Assembly: GCA_902545945.1 (NCBI GenBank)
Contig: CACCID010000001.1
Location: forward strand, 62,001-126,000
Direction: 5' to 3'
From: an uncultured Pelagibacteraceae bacterium
GTDB lineage: Bacteria; Pseudomonadota; Alphaproteobacteria; Pelagibacterales; Pelagibacteraceae
Length of the DNA stretch: 64,000 bases
Positions 9,410 through 18,139 of the stretch are shown one piece after another (position 1 is the first letter of the stretch; each line of letters begins with the position of its first letter). The translations under genes and the position numbers were made by a program. Under the pieces are notes generated by a model. That model was given only the letters and a program-made list of their open reading frames with translations, did no database searches and had not been told where the DNA came from.

Positions 9410-9550
9410 TTGAACTCCCTTTTTTTTATAATAAAACCTCAAAATTAGCTTTTTAGCAATACCCAAAAAAATTAATTTTCTCCTTTAAAAAGACTTAAAA
9501 AATTCATTTTATCTGTTGACTATAGAAAAAAAAAATTGACCAAAATTTTG

Positions 9551-10234
9551 TCAATTTACTTTTTTTATCCTATATTCCCAATATCCTGTTTTTTCAAAAG
9601 CAGCTCTAACCCATAAATATGTGTTTTCCTCGTACCAGATATCCGTATTAAGCTTCTTATTATCTGGTAAAGTTTCATCGGAAGATTTAAAATTAAAACG
9701 TAACGTTTTATAAATTTTATCTCCTATTTTTATCTCTTCCTTGCCAACAAAAGTGACTTTCTGCTCTATAATTCTTCCGGAAATTCCACTAATTTGAGCT
9801 TTCTTTTTAATTATCTCGTGATTCCACCAAGTACCTACTATAAAATCTTTATTTGCTTCACCTTTATACGAAGATCCATCGATTATTAGTTTATCAATAT
9901 TTGTATCAAGTCTTATATTTACATATTTATCTTTTTTATTTTGTTTAGTTTTTGAAAAATAGCTTTTAAAAATACCTTTTTCGTAATTTTCTTCGCTTTT
10001 TGCAAAATATTTATATAAGTCAACGCCTAATTTTGTAATTTTAAAACTCACTTCACTTAAAATTGACAAATTATCACCGTCTCTTTTAAAATCATATTTA
10101 TGATACCCAATTGAATTATTGTTTCTAAATAACTCATATTCCAAATAGTTATATTTTGCATAATGTTCAACATGCCCAAATGATTGAGTATTTATTAAGA
10201 AAAATATTGTAATTGAAAGTATAATTTTTTTCAT
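9551..10234 (-). CDS. DUF6134-like exported protein of unknown function
   Basis: A 227-residue protein with an N-terminal signal peptide (residues 1-20, ending QSFG), so probably periplasmic or outer-membrane associated. The body is rich in beta-strand-like alternation and contains YELFRNNNSIGYHKYDF near residue 33 and GTWWNHEI near residue 137, a pattern I associate with the DUF6134 family. No catalytic motif is recognisable. Its ATG is only 12 bases from the start of the divergent cysteine synthase gene. Function unknown. Confidence 0.7.
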   Translation of the reverse strand: MKKIILSITIFFLINTQSFGHVEHYAKYNYLEYELFRNNNSIGYHKYDFKRDGDNLSILSEVSFKITKLGVDLYKYFAKSEENYEKGIFKSYFSKTKQNKKDKYVNIRLDTNIDKLIIDGSSYKGEANKDFIVGTWWNHEIIKKKAQISGISGRIIEQKVTFVGKEEIKIGDKIYKTLRFNFKSSDETLPDNKKLNTDIWYEENTYLWVRAAFEKTGYWEYRIKKVN

Positions 10235-10246
10235 ATATTTAATGAT

Positions 10247-11236
10247 ATGAGCACAGTTTTAAATCAGATTGGAAATACACCATTAGTCAAATTAAAACAA
10301 GCCTCAGAATTAACTGGATGCCATATTTATGGTAAAGCTGAATACTTTAATCCTGGGGAGTCTGTAAAAGATAGAGCTGCCTTATTTATTGTTCAAGACG
10401 CACTTAAGCGTAAATTAATATCAAAAGGTGGTACTATTGTTGAAGGTACGGCTGGTAACACAGGAATTGGTTTAGCTGTTGTTTGCAAAGAGTACGATCT
10501 TAGTTTAAAAATTGTTATCCCTAAAACTCAATCTATTGAAAAAAAAAATACGTTGAGAAAGTTGGGAGCAGAATTAATTGAAGTTGATGCTGTTCCTTAT
10601 TCTGACCCTAAGAATTATATTAAACAATCTAAACAAATAGCTGAAGATTTGAATAAAGAAAGTTCAAATGGAGTTTATTGGGCTAATCAATTCGACAATG
10701 TTGTAAATACAGAGGCTCATATTCAAACAACTGCAGAAGAAATATGGAGTCAAACAGCAGGTACAGTTGATGGTTTTACTTGTGCGGTAGGCACAGGTGG
10801 GACTTTAGCTGGTGTTTCTATAGGTCTTAAAAATAAAAATAAAAATATCAATATTGCTTTATCCGACCCTATGGGTTCTGCTCTTTACTCACATATTAAA
10901 AAAAATAAACTCGAGAGCATGGGTAGTTCAATAACTGAAGGAATCGGAACTGGTAGAATTACTAAAAATTTTGACAAAGCCTTAGTAGATGAAGCTTTTC
11001 AAACAGATGATGTTGAAGCTTTAAATTTAGTTTATGATTTAATTGAAAAACAAAGAATAGTGTTAGGTGGTTCTTCTGGAATAAACATTGCAGGAGCAAT
11101 TAAACTTGCAAAACAATTGGGACCTGGGAAAACAATTGTAACAATACTTTGCGATCATGGAAAAAGATATGCTAGTAAAATTTTTAACAAAGAATTCTTA
11201 AAAAGTAAAAATTTGCCAATACCAAAGTGGCTATAA
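10247..11236 (+). CDS. cysK: Cysteine synthase A family protein (PLP enzyme)
   Basis: PLP-dependent beta-replacement enzyme of 329 residues, converting O-acetylserine and sulfide to cysteine. The PLP lysine is K41 in ESVKDRAA. The substrate loop is GTAGNTG (67-73) and the phosphate-binding loop is GTGGT (182-186). The Asn loop reads TAGNTG rather than the usual TSGNTG, and the length is slightly above the ~310 of enteric CysK, as in the longer alphaproteobacterial variant. A cystathionine beta-synthase-like role is less likely because there is no haem or CBS domain. The 3' end overlaps the convergent aapP by 6 bases. Confidence 0.85.
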   Translation: MSTVLNQIGNTPLVKLKQASELTGCHIYGKAEYFNPGESVKDRAALFIVQDALKRKLISKGGTIVEGTAGNTGIGLAVVCKEYDLSLKIVIPKTQSIEKKNTLRKLGAELIEVDAVPYSDPKNYIKQSKQIAEDLNKESSNGVYWANQFDNVVNTEAHIQTTAEEIWSQTAGTVDGFTCAVGTGGTLAGVSIGLKNKNKNINIALSDPMGSALYSHIKKNKLESMGSSITEGIGTGRITKNFDKALVDEAFQTDDVEALNLVYDLIEKQRIVLGGSSGINIAGAIKLAKQLGPGKTIVTILCDHGKRYASKIFNKEFLKSKNLPIPKWL

Positions 11237-11962
11237 AATTTGACTTAAAAAAAGTTTAGTTCTCTCAGATTTAGGGTTTTCAAAAAATTCTTTTGTTTTA
11301 GCTCTTTCTACAATTTTACCCTCATCCATGAAAATCATATAATCAGCGACCTCTTTAGCAAAACCCATTTCATGTGTAACAACTATCATAGTCATTCCAC
11401 CTTTTGCTAAATCAACCATTACATCTAAAACTTCTTTAATCATCTCTGGATCAAGGGCAGATGTAGGTTCGTCGAATAACATTATTTTTGGTTCCATACA
11501 CAGGGCTCTTGCAATCGCAGCACGTTGTTGTTGACCGCCTGAAAGTTGCCCTGGGAATTTTAAAGCTTGATCATCAATTTGAACTCTTTTTAAATTATTC
11601 ATTGCTATTTCTTCAGCTTGTTTTTTTGGAAGTTTTTTTACCCATATAGGAGCTAATGAACAATTGTCTAATATTGATAAGTGAGGAAATAAATTAAACT
11701 GCTGGAATACCATTCCAACTTCGGCTCTTATTTTTTCAATATTTTTTGTATTCTCAGCGAGTTCTGTACCGTCAACAATTATATTTCCCTCTTGATGCTC
11801 TTCTAATCTATTAATACATCTTATTAATGTTGACTTACCAGATCCAGATGGTCCACATATAACAATTTTTTCTTGTGGAGCTACTTCAAGATCAATATCT
11901 TTTAGAACTTGAAATTTATCAAACCATTTATTTACATTTTTAAGCTCAATTATTTTTGACAT
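11231..11962 (-). CDS. aapP: General L-amino-acid ABC transporter ATPase
   Basis: Polar-amino-acid (PAAT) type ATPase of 243 residues: Walker [10 protein letters not shown] (37-45), signature LSGGQQQR (140-147), Walker [15 protein letters not shown] and switch His in VVTHEMGFA. Last gene of the operon aapJ-aapQ-aapM-aapP, which starts 2 bases after the end of aapM. It drives import of a broad range of L-amino acids through AapQM. The 3' end overlaps cysK on the other strand. Confidence 0.93.
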   Translation of the reverse strand: MSKIIELKNVNKWFDKFQVLKDIDLEVAPQEKIVICGPSGSGKSTLIRCINRLEEHQEGNIIVDGTELAENTKNIEKIRAEVGMVFQQFNLFPHLSILDNCSLAPIWVKKLPKKQAEEIAMNNLKRVQIDDQALKFPGQLSGGQQQRAAIARALCMEPKIMLFDEPTSALDPEMIKEVLDVMVDLAKGGMTMIVVTHEMGFAKEVADYMIFMDEGKIVERAKTKEFFENPKSERTKLFLSQIL

Positions 11963-11964
11963 AA

Positions 11965-13218
11965 TTATCTTTCTGTGCTTAATTTTTTCTCTAAATTTTG
12001 ACTGTATCTACTCATTGCATAACATATTACCCAGAAAACTAAACCTGCAAAAACATAGCCTTCCATCGCCATTCCAAGCCATTTAGGATTAGTTTTTGCT
12101 AAACCTATCATACCTGCTAATTCCATCAACCCTACAACAAAAATTAATGGTGTATCTTTTACTAGAGCTAAAAGAGTGTTAGCTATTCCAGGTATCACTA
12201 ATTTAAGCGCCTGGGGCAATATTATAAGTGCATTCATTCTCCAATAACCCATACCTAGTGACTTCGCAGCTTCATATTGACCTTTTGGTAAAGCTTGCAA
12301 TCCACCTCTAACAACTTCTGCCATATACGCAGCTTCAAACAATGTAATAGCTATTAGCACTCTTATTAATTTATCAATAAAAGTTCCGTCAGGTAAAAAC
12401 ATTGGAAACATTACAGCTGACATAAATAAAACTGTAATAAGAGGAACTCCTCTCCAAAGTTCTATAAATCCAATAGAAATATATTTAATTGCTGGCAAAG
12501 AAGATCTTCTTCCTAGGGCTAGAATTACACCAATAGGAAAACAAAAAAGTATTGCAAAAGCTGAAATAATAAAAGTTAATGAAAGGCCGCCCCAAGCTGC
12601 ACTTTCAACATACTCAAGACCAAAACTTCCACCTGAAATAAGCTTAATTCCCAAGAATGGGAAAACAAAAACTAGGAATAAGATAAAGTATTTTTTAAGT
12701 TTTTCAGATACAAAAAATGTAACCCCCACTATTAAAAATAAAATTAAAAAAGCTGTATTTATTCGCCATTGTTCTGCGTCAGGATACAGGCCATACATAA
12801 ACCTATTGAACCAAACTTTTATAAAAACCCAACAAGCACCATCACCTGTACAATCATCTTTTGAATTACCTGTAAAATTAGCCTCTAAAATAAACCAGTC
12901 CAACATTGGGGGGATTGATTTTATAATAATAAAAATTGTGAAAAGTGTTAATAAAGCATTAAAATTATTGGAATTTATATTTTTATTTAAAATATCTAAA
13001 GAACGAACACCGCTAAACTCAATTCTGATAAGGTAGAAACCAATAAAACCCAATATTAATGGTAAAAAATAGCTTAATTGAGATGGCATAAATGCCATTA
13101 AATTTAAATTAAAGAATGCATTAACAAAAACATCTAAAATACTTAAAGAGACAAGAGACAAGCCTATAGGAACATAAGTTTTTATAGTATCTTTTGATGG
13201 TTTCACAATTAAATTCAT
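11965..13218 (-). CDS. aapM: General L-amino-acid ABC permease AapM
   Basis: Inner-membrane permease of 417 residues with a long N-terminal half (several membrane helices before the HisM-like core), typical of AapM. The coupling loop is [35 protein letters not shown] in the C-terminal half. A hydrophilic loop carries [12 protein letters not shown], as seen in AapM proteins. It overlaps aapQ by one base (TAATG), pointing to translational coupling. It pairs with AapQ to form the channel. Confidence 0.93.
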   Translation of the reverse strand: MNLIVKPSKDTIKTYVPIGLSLVSLSILDVFVNAFFNLNLMAFMPSQLSYFLPLILGFIGFYLIRIEFSGVRSLDILNKNINSNNFNALLTLFTIFIIIKSIPPMLDWFILEANFTGNSKDDCTGDGACWVFIKVWFNRFMYGLYPDAEQWRINTAFLILFLIVGVTFFVSEKLKKYFILFLVFVFPFLGIKLISGGSFGLEYVESAAWGGLSLTFIISAFAILFCFPIGVILALGRRSSLPAIKYISIGFIELWRGVPLITVLFMSAVMFPMFLPDGTFIDKLIRVLIAITLFEAAYMAEVVRGGLQALPKGQYEAAKSLGMGYWRMNALIILPQALKLVIPGIANTLLALVKDTPLIFVVGLMELAGMIGLAKTNPKWLGMAMEGYVFAGLVFWVICYAMSRYSQNLEKKLSTER

Positions 13219-14393
13219 TATTTTTCTTTGATTGCCATTTTTTTGTTATACCAGTTCATAAACATTGAAATTGAGATACTTAAAGTTAAATAAGTAAGCA
13301 TAGTGATTGAAATTATTTCAATAGCTCTTCCTGTTTGCATTAAAGCAGTTCCCGCAAAAACTAGTACTATATCTGGATAAGCTATAGCAGCAGCTAAAGA
13401 TGAGTTTTTCGTTAGATTTAAATACTGATTTGTAGTTGGTGGAATAATAATTCTTAATGCTTGAGGCATTACTACAAGTTTTAAAATTTGATTTTTATTT
13501 AATCCTATACTTGCAGCAGCTTCTTTTTGACCTTTGCCAACTCCCAAAATTCCAGCTCTTACATTTTCAGCAATAAATGTTGCTGTGTACATTGATAAAG
13601 CTAAAGCTAATGCAATTAATTCTGGAATAATACTTACTCCACCTTCATAAGTATAAACTGTTGATGATAATTGTTTTAAAACTGGATATTCAAAAGTGAG
13701 AGAGACTCCTAGAAAAAAAAATGTAATTAAGGGTATCAATATCAATGTCGCTAAAGATATAGATGTTGCTGGCAACTGTTTTCCAAATTGTTCTCTTTGT
13801 TTAGTTGCGTAAGAATTAATAAAATAAATTGCAATAAAAGCAGCTATAACTGATAAAAGAAAAATATTAAAATTAGTCCATATAAATTTTGGCACATACC
13901 AGCCTTTAATCGTTAAAAATGATATATCATTAAAACTTATACCGTTTTCAGGTAAAGGTAATGCTCTAAGTGCTGCAAAGTACCAGAAAAAAATTTGCAA
14001 AATTAAAGGAATATTTCTAAAAATTTCTACATACCACTCTGCTACTTTAGCGATTAAGTAGTTATCTGATAGTCTTGATATACCCACTACTACTCCAATA
14101 ATTGTTGCAAAAAATATGCCTATTACTGAGACTAAAATTGTATTTAATAAACCTACTAAAAACGCTCTTCCATACGAGTGTGAACCATCATACTCGATCA
14201 TTGAAAATGTAATATCAAATGATGCTTCCTGATTTAAAAAGCCAAATCCAAAAGATATTCCTCTATTACCCATGTTGATTTGAGCATTAGTTGCAAAGTA
14301 AATAATTATGGATAGTAAAGCTAAAACAGTTATTGCTTGAGGAATTAAATCTCTTGCTTTTTTGTTTTCAATGCTGAATTTTTTAAAAATCAT
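13218..14393 (-). CDS. aapQ: General L-amino-acid ABC permease AapQ
   Basis: Inner-membrane permease of 391 residues. The N-terminal helix is followed by a conserved periplasmic segment (GFGFLNQEASFDITFSMIEY), then helices with RNIPLILQIFFWYFAAL and the coupling loop GVGKGQKEAAASIGLNKNQ. These are characteristic of AapQ. It is preceded by a hairpin (14409-14438) that separates it from the binding-protein gene aapJ. Confidence 0.93.
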   Translation of the reverse strand: MIFKKFSIENKKARDLIPQAITVLALLSIIIYFATNAQINMGNRGISFGFGFLNQEASFDITFSMIEYDGSHSYGRAFLVGLLNTILVSVIGIFFATIIGVVVGISRLSDNYLIAKVAEWYVEIFRNIPLILQIFFWYFAALRALPLPENGISFNDISFLTIKGWYVPKFIWTNFNIFLLSVIAAFIAIYFINSYATKQREQFGKQLPATSISLATLILIPLITFFFLGVSLTFEYPVLKQLSSTVYTYEGGVSIIPELIALALALSMYTATFIAENVRAGILGVGKGQKEAAASIGLNKNQILKLVVMPQALRIIIPPTTNQYLNLTKNSSLAAAIAYPDIVLVFAGTALMQTGRAIEIISITMLTYLTLSISISMFMNWYNKKMAIKEK

Positions 14394-14408
14394 TATTTTG
14401 AGAATAAA

Positions 14409-14438
14409 AAAAAGGGCTAGATTAATCTAGCCCTTTTT
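14409..14438 (-). terminator. Intrinsic terminator/attenuator between aapJ and aapQ
   Basis: A perfect inverted repeat with core GGGCTAGATT / AATCTAGCCC, extended by five A-T pairs on each side. On the minus strand it is followed by a run of eight T. It lies 15 bases after the aapJ stop codon and 16 bases before the aapQ start. This is a good rho-independent terminator, probably leaky, which would set binding protein expression above permease expression. Confidence 0.88.
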
Positions 14439-14452
14439 AATTTTATTAGCAA

Positions 14453-15499
14453 TTATCTTGCTGGTGGTACGTAAAGAATTCCACCCTTAGTCCATAATTG
14501 ATTTGGACCTCTATTAGGTAAAATTCCAGTATCAGCTATGTGTTTTTTATAGCTTTCACCGTAGTTACCAACTTGCTCGATAATTCTTAAGCTCCAGTCA
14601 TTATCTAAACCGAAAGCTGCACCTAATTCACCTTCAGATCCAACTAATCTCTTAATAGCTGGGTTCTCAGAATCTTTTAAGCTAGAAGCATTTGATGAAT
14701 TAACACCATATTCCTCCGCTTCGATCATAGTATTTAGAGACCATCTTACGATATCTTCCCATACTGCATCTCCTTGTCTTACAACAGGACCTAATGGTTC
14801 TTTAGAAATCGTTTCTGGTAATACTTTATGCTCATCTGGATTTGACATTTTTGTTCTTTGTGCCGCTAAACCGGATTTGTCAGTTGTGTATGTATCACAT
14901 CTTCCAGCATCATAAGCTTGAACTACTTCATCTGCTTTTTCAAATGCAATTGGTTCATAACTTATATTTTTAGAATTAAAGAAGTCTCTCATGTTAAGCT
15001 CGGTAGTCGTACCTGTATTTGTACAAGCAGAAATACCGTTTCTGAAATCATTCACAGAATTAATTCCTGAATTTTTTCTCACCATGAAACCTTGACCATC
15101 ATAAAAGTTTACACCAACAAAAGTTAAACCAATGTCAGCGTCTCTTGATAATGTCCAAGTAGTGTTACGTGCAAGTACATCGATTTCACCTGATGTTAAT
15201 GCCGTAAATCTTTCTTTAGCACTTAACGGAGTGTATTTAACTTTGTCTGCATCACCTAAAACAGCAGCAGCAACAGCTCTACATACGTCTACGTCAATAC
15301 CAGACCAGTTTCCTGATGCATCAGCATTAGAAAAGCCTGGAAGACCTTGTGAAACTCCACATTTCACAAAACCAGCTTTCTTAGTATTGTCTAATGTTTT
15401 AGATTTTTTTGAACCAGCTCCTCCTCCACCTTGGCCGCAAGCGACTAAAAGCAAAGATGCAAATCCAACTAAAATCCATGTTTTGATTGATTTGATCAT
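14453..15499 (-). CDS. aapJ: General L-amino-acid binding protein AapJ, predicted lipoprotein
   Basis: Periplasmic binding protein of the PAAT family, 348 residues. Family features are GFVKCGVSQGLPGFSNADASGNWSGIDVDVCRAVAAAV, the TTWTLSRD segment and RGPNQLWTKGGILYVPPAR at the C-terminus. The signal peptide ends in the lipobox LVAC with Cys at residue 21, followed by a Gly/Ser/Lys linker, so the protein is predicted to be lipid-anchored; many AapJ proteins instead have an ordinary signal peptide. AAGGA lies 10 bases before the ATG. It is the first and probably most highly expressed gene of aapJQMP. Confidence 0.94.
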   Translation of the reverse strand: MIKSIKTWILVGFASLLLVACGQGGGGAGSKKSKTLDNTKKAGFVKCGVSQGLPGFSNADASGNWSGIDVDVCRAVAAAVLGDADKVKYTPLSAKERFTALTSGEIDVLARNTTWTLSRDADIGLTFVGVNFYDGQGFMVRKNSGINSVNDFRNGISACTNTGTTTELNMRDFFNSKNISYEPIAFEKADEVVQAYDAGRCDTYTTDKSGLAAQRTKMSNPDEHKVLPETISKEPLGPVVRQGDAVWEDIVRWSLNTMIEAEEYGVNSSNASSLKDSENPAIKRLVGSEGELGAAFGLDNDWSLRIIEQVGNYGESYKKHIADTGILPNRGPNQLWTKGGILYVPPAR

Positions 15500-15563
15500 A
15501 TTAATGATTTCCTTTTAAGTTATTGTTAACAATATTTTTGAATAAAGAATTCAAAACGGGCGA

Positions 15564-15592
15564 ATTATGTTTCATTTAAGACAAAAATTCAA
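15564..15592 (-). promoter_or_regulatory. Putative sigma-70 promoter of aapJ
   Basis: On the minus strand TTGAAT (15587-15592) and CATAAT (15564-15569) are separated by 17 bases. This would start transcription near 15557, about 58 bases before the aapJ ATG. It is the best promoter-like match in the 174-base gap between zapE and aapJ; in DNA this AT-rich such matches arise easily by chance. Confidence 0.4.
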
Positions 15593-15673
15593 ATTCAGAA
15601 AAATACCATATATAGATTTAAAATATTTCAAAATACAACATGAGAAAAATTACAACTTAATTATCTCACCTAA

Positions 15674-16699
15674 CTAGCTTAAAGTCATTTGATAAAGTCT
15701 ACTAAGTGTCCGTTTGAATATCTCTTTATGTAATTTTGATGAGCCTAAATTTTCCAAGTTTTTTTCACAAGAAACGGTAAGTTTGATCATCTTTTCATAA
15801 AAAATATCAATTAAAGTAATAAATCGTAATTGTTGATTTGAATTTATATCATTAAAAACTGGAATATTAGAAATAAATACGTGTTTACAGACATTTGCAA
15901 TGTTAATGTAATCTTCACTGCCAAGTTTTTCTTCGCATAAATCATTGAATTTAAATTTAGCAATTCCTTCATAAAAATTATTAATTACAAGTTTTCTTCC
16001 TTTTGTTTTAATGTTTTTTGTCTCTTTTTTTTTGCCTCTAGTTAATATTCTAAAGCTTTGATTAATTATAAACATATTTTTTTCATTAAGAGGAAAGTAA
16101 ATTCTTCTTGTTTTTTCTAGATTTTGTTTCCTATAATCATCATCCAAGGTTAGCTCTTTTTCTATAGAATTTTTTTCTATTGTTGAAATAAAAGGTAAAA
16201 ATTGGTCCCTTTGAAGTCCATCTTTATAAAGATCGTTTAGTTTAATATTTGTCGTAATTATTATTTTTATATTTTCTTTAAAAATAACCTCGAATAATTT
16301 TCCTAAAATCATTGCATCAACAATATTAGTAACTTGAAATTCATCTAAATAAATCAAATCAACTTTTCGTTTTAAGGTCTTTACAAAATTTTTTATTGAG
16401 CTATCGTTTTTTTCTTTATGTCTAAAATTGTGGAAATTAACCATAAACTCATTAAAATGTATCTTTTGTTTTGTAATTTTTATTTGATCATAAAAAAAGT
16501 TTAATAACATTGTTTTACCCACACCTACTCCTCCATAAAGATAAAAACAAAGCTTTTTTTTTAGAAAAAAATCTGAAAAGTTTTTTTTAGATGAAATAAA
16601 GTTTTCAAGTAATTTAATTATTTCTACTTGTTTAGGATTAATTTCAAATTCGTTTAATTTACAAAATTTAAAAAAAGATTGCTCTAAGTTTTCATCCAT
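15674..16699 (-). CDS. zapE: ZapE / AFG1-like ATPase
   Basis: AAA-type P-loop ATPase of 341 residues related to bacterial ZapE (a cell-division associated ATPase) and mitochondrial AFG1/LACE1. Walker A is GGVGVGKT (56-63) and Walker B LIYLDE (115-120), followed by the family segment FQVTNIVDAMILGKLF. Further family marks are TTNIKLNDLYKDGLQRDQFLPFI and DDDYR in the middle. The gene lies 20 bases downstream of tRNA-Arg on the same strand and may be read from the same region. Confidence 0.9.
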   Translation of the reverse strand: MDENLEQSFFKFCKLNEFEINPKQVEIIKLLENFISSKKNFSDFFLKKKLCFYLYGGVGVGKTMLLNFFYDQIKITKQKIHFNEFMVNFHNFRHKEKNDSSIKNFVKTLKRKVDLIYLDEFQVTNIVDAMILGKLFEVIFKENIKIIITTNIKLNDLYKDGLQRDQFLPFISTIEKNSIEKELTLDDDYRKQNLEKTRRIYFPLNEKNMFIINQSFRILTRGKKKETKNIKTKGRKLVINNFYEGIAKFKFNDLCEEKLGSEDYINIANVCKHVFISNIPVFNDINSNQQLRFITLIDIFYEKMIKLTVSCEKNLENLGSSKLHKEIFKRTLSRLYQMTLS

Positions 16700-16718
16700 T
16701 AATTTTTTTATTAGGTTT

Positions 16719-16795
16719 TGGCGCGCCCTGAAGGATTCGAACCTACGACCCTCGGTTTAGAAAACCGATGCTCTATCCAGCTGAGCTAAGGGCGC
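16719..16795 (-). tRNA. tRNA-Arg (anticodon TCT)
   Basis: Full cloverleaf on the minus strand. The acceptor stem GCGCCCT pairs with AGGGCGC, the D-arm contains AGCTCAGCTGGATAGAGC, the anticodon stem TCGGT/ACCGA encloses loop TTTCTAA, the T-arm contains GGTTCGAATCC, and GCCA is encoded. AGA is the favoured Arg codon in this AT-rich DNA. Confidence 0.96.
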
Positions 16796-16835
16796 AAATA
16801 TGTCTAATATACAAAACTATAAATTAAAAACTAGC

Positions 16836-17054
16836 TTATTTTTCTTTTATTATGTTTAATTGTTTTTCAGCTTGTTTTATTAATTCTTCAGTTTCAATTG
16901 GTATATTTTTTTCTTTCGAAAGACTAGATTTTGTAGTTATTTCTAAACTTTTATCTAATATTAAAGTCTCTTTATTTTCTCTTCTTTTTTCACTTAGATT
17001 GTTAATTTCTTCCATCGCTTCAAAAATATCTTTTAAATCCTTACTATCATTCAT
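16836..17054 (-). CDS. Small hydrophilic protein coupled to the iron ABC ATPase gene
   Basis: A 72-residue, highly charged protein with no membrane segment and no cysteine, of predicted helical or coiled-coil character (DIFEAMEEINNLSEKRREN at the start, EELIKQAEKQLNIIKEK at the end). Its ATG overlaps the stop of the upstream fbpC gene (ATGA), the usual sign of translational coupling, which argues that it is a real gene. It is the last gene of the iron operon. I do not recognise a family; it might equally be a fragment of an exonuclease VII small-subunit-like protein, but the similarity is weak. Confidence 0.6.
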   Translation of the reverse strand: MNDSKDLKDIFEAMEEINNLSEKRRENKETLILDKSLEITTKSSLSKEKNIPIETEELIKQAEKQLNIIKEK

Positions 17055-18127
17055 GATTTAAAGCATACTAAGTGGTCAATAAAAATCGGAGATTTAACAC
17101 CAAATTGTTCAGATTTTTCATGCTGATGAATGTGATGGGAATGAACAAATACAGGTAAATGCTCACCTTTTTTAGTTCTTAATGTATAAATAAAATTTGT
17201 TCCTCTAAATTTTCTGTCAACTACCTCTAATTTTAATTTGCTTTGATCATCGTGTATTAAGTCTTCAGGCTGTAAAAGTAATTTAACCTTTGATCCAGAT
17301 GGATAATTATTTGATAATGTTCCTCTAATTTCTCCTAGTTCATCATGTTTAAGCCTATGAACTGCACACTCACTATCTACAACCTGAACATCGATGAAAA
17401 TTCCTTTGTTTAAAAAATTTGCAACGTCCATCGAATTTGGCTCATGATGTACATTATAAGGTACGTCGTACTGCTTTAATTCTTGATCTAAAATAATTCC
17501 ACACTTATCAGCCATCGAAAAAGCTTCGTATGAATCATGTGTTACGATGATGGTTGTTAAATTAATTCTTTTTAAAAGCTTTTTTACGGATACTTGTATT
17601 TCTTCCTTTAAACTTTGATCTATATTTGAAAATGGTTCATCTAATAATAATAAATCAGGTTTAGATATTAATGATCTAGCTAATGAAACCCGTTGAGCCT
17701 CTCCAGCACTTATTTGATGAGGATATTTTTCTAATATAGGTTCAATTCTTAGTAATTTTATTATTTCTTTAACATCTACATTTGACCCATGGCCATTAGA
17801 TCTTTTTATTCCAAAGTTAATATTATCAATAACTTTATAATTTGGAAAAAGAGAATTATCTTGAAAAGAAAGAGCTACATTTCTTTTCTCTGGTTCAATA
17901 TGAATTCCGTCAGAGGCTAAAATTGTATCTCTAAGTTTGATTTTACCTGCGCTAAGCTTTTGTAAACCAGCAATCGTCCTTAGTATAGTGGTTTTGCCGA
18001 TTCCAGAGGGACCTAGCAAAGAAATAATTTCACCCTGTTTTTCTATGACTAGATTTACGTTATTTACTTTATTTTTTTCGCTTGCAATAAAGTTACCATT
18101 TTGAATCTCAAAAAAATTATTAGACAT
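17051..18127 (-). CDS. fbpC: Ferric iron ABC transporter ATPase
   Basis: Cytoplasmic ATPase of 358 residues: Walker A GPSGIGKT (39-46), Walker B LLLLDEPFSNID, switch His in VTHDSYEA, and a C-terminal TOBE-like domain as in FbpC/PotA proteins. The signature motif is ISAGEAQR (139-146) rather than LSGGQ, a common variant in iron transporters. It lies 12 bases downstream of the fused permease fbpB and shares four bases with the next small gene. It powers import of Fe(III) delivered by FbpA. Confidence 0.9.
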   Translation of the reverse strand: MSNNFFEIQNGNFIASEKNKVNNVNLVIEKQGEIISLLGPSGIGKTTILRTIAGLQKLSAGKIKLRDTILASDGIHIEPEKRNVALSFQDNSLFPNYKVIDNINFGIKRSNGHGSNVDVKEIIKLLRIEPILEKYPHQISAGEAQRVSLARSLISKPDLLLLDEPFSNIDQSLKEEIQVSVKKLLKRINLTTIIVTHDSYEAFSMADKCGIILDQELKQYDVPYNVHHEPNSMDVANFLNKGIFIDVQVVDSECAVHRLKHDELGEIRGTLSNNYPSGSKVKLLLQPEDLIHDDQSKLKLEVVDRKFRGTNFIYTLRTKKGEHLPVFVHSHHIHQHEKSEQFGVKSPIFIDHLVCFKS

Positions 18128-18139
18128 ATAGTAATTATA

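Noticed and set aside
15132-15518. A 128-codon plus-strand open frame
   Set aside because: Antisense to aapJ and extending into its leader; composition (Ser/Pro/Ala-rich) follows from the opposite-strand codons of a real gene.
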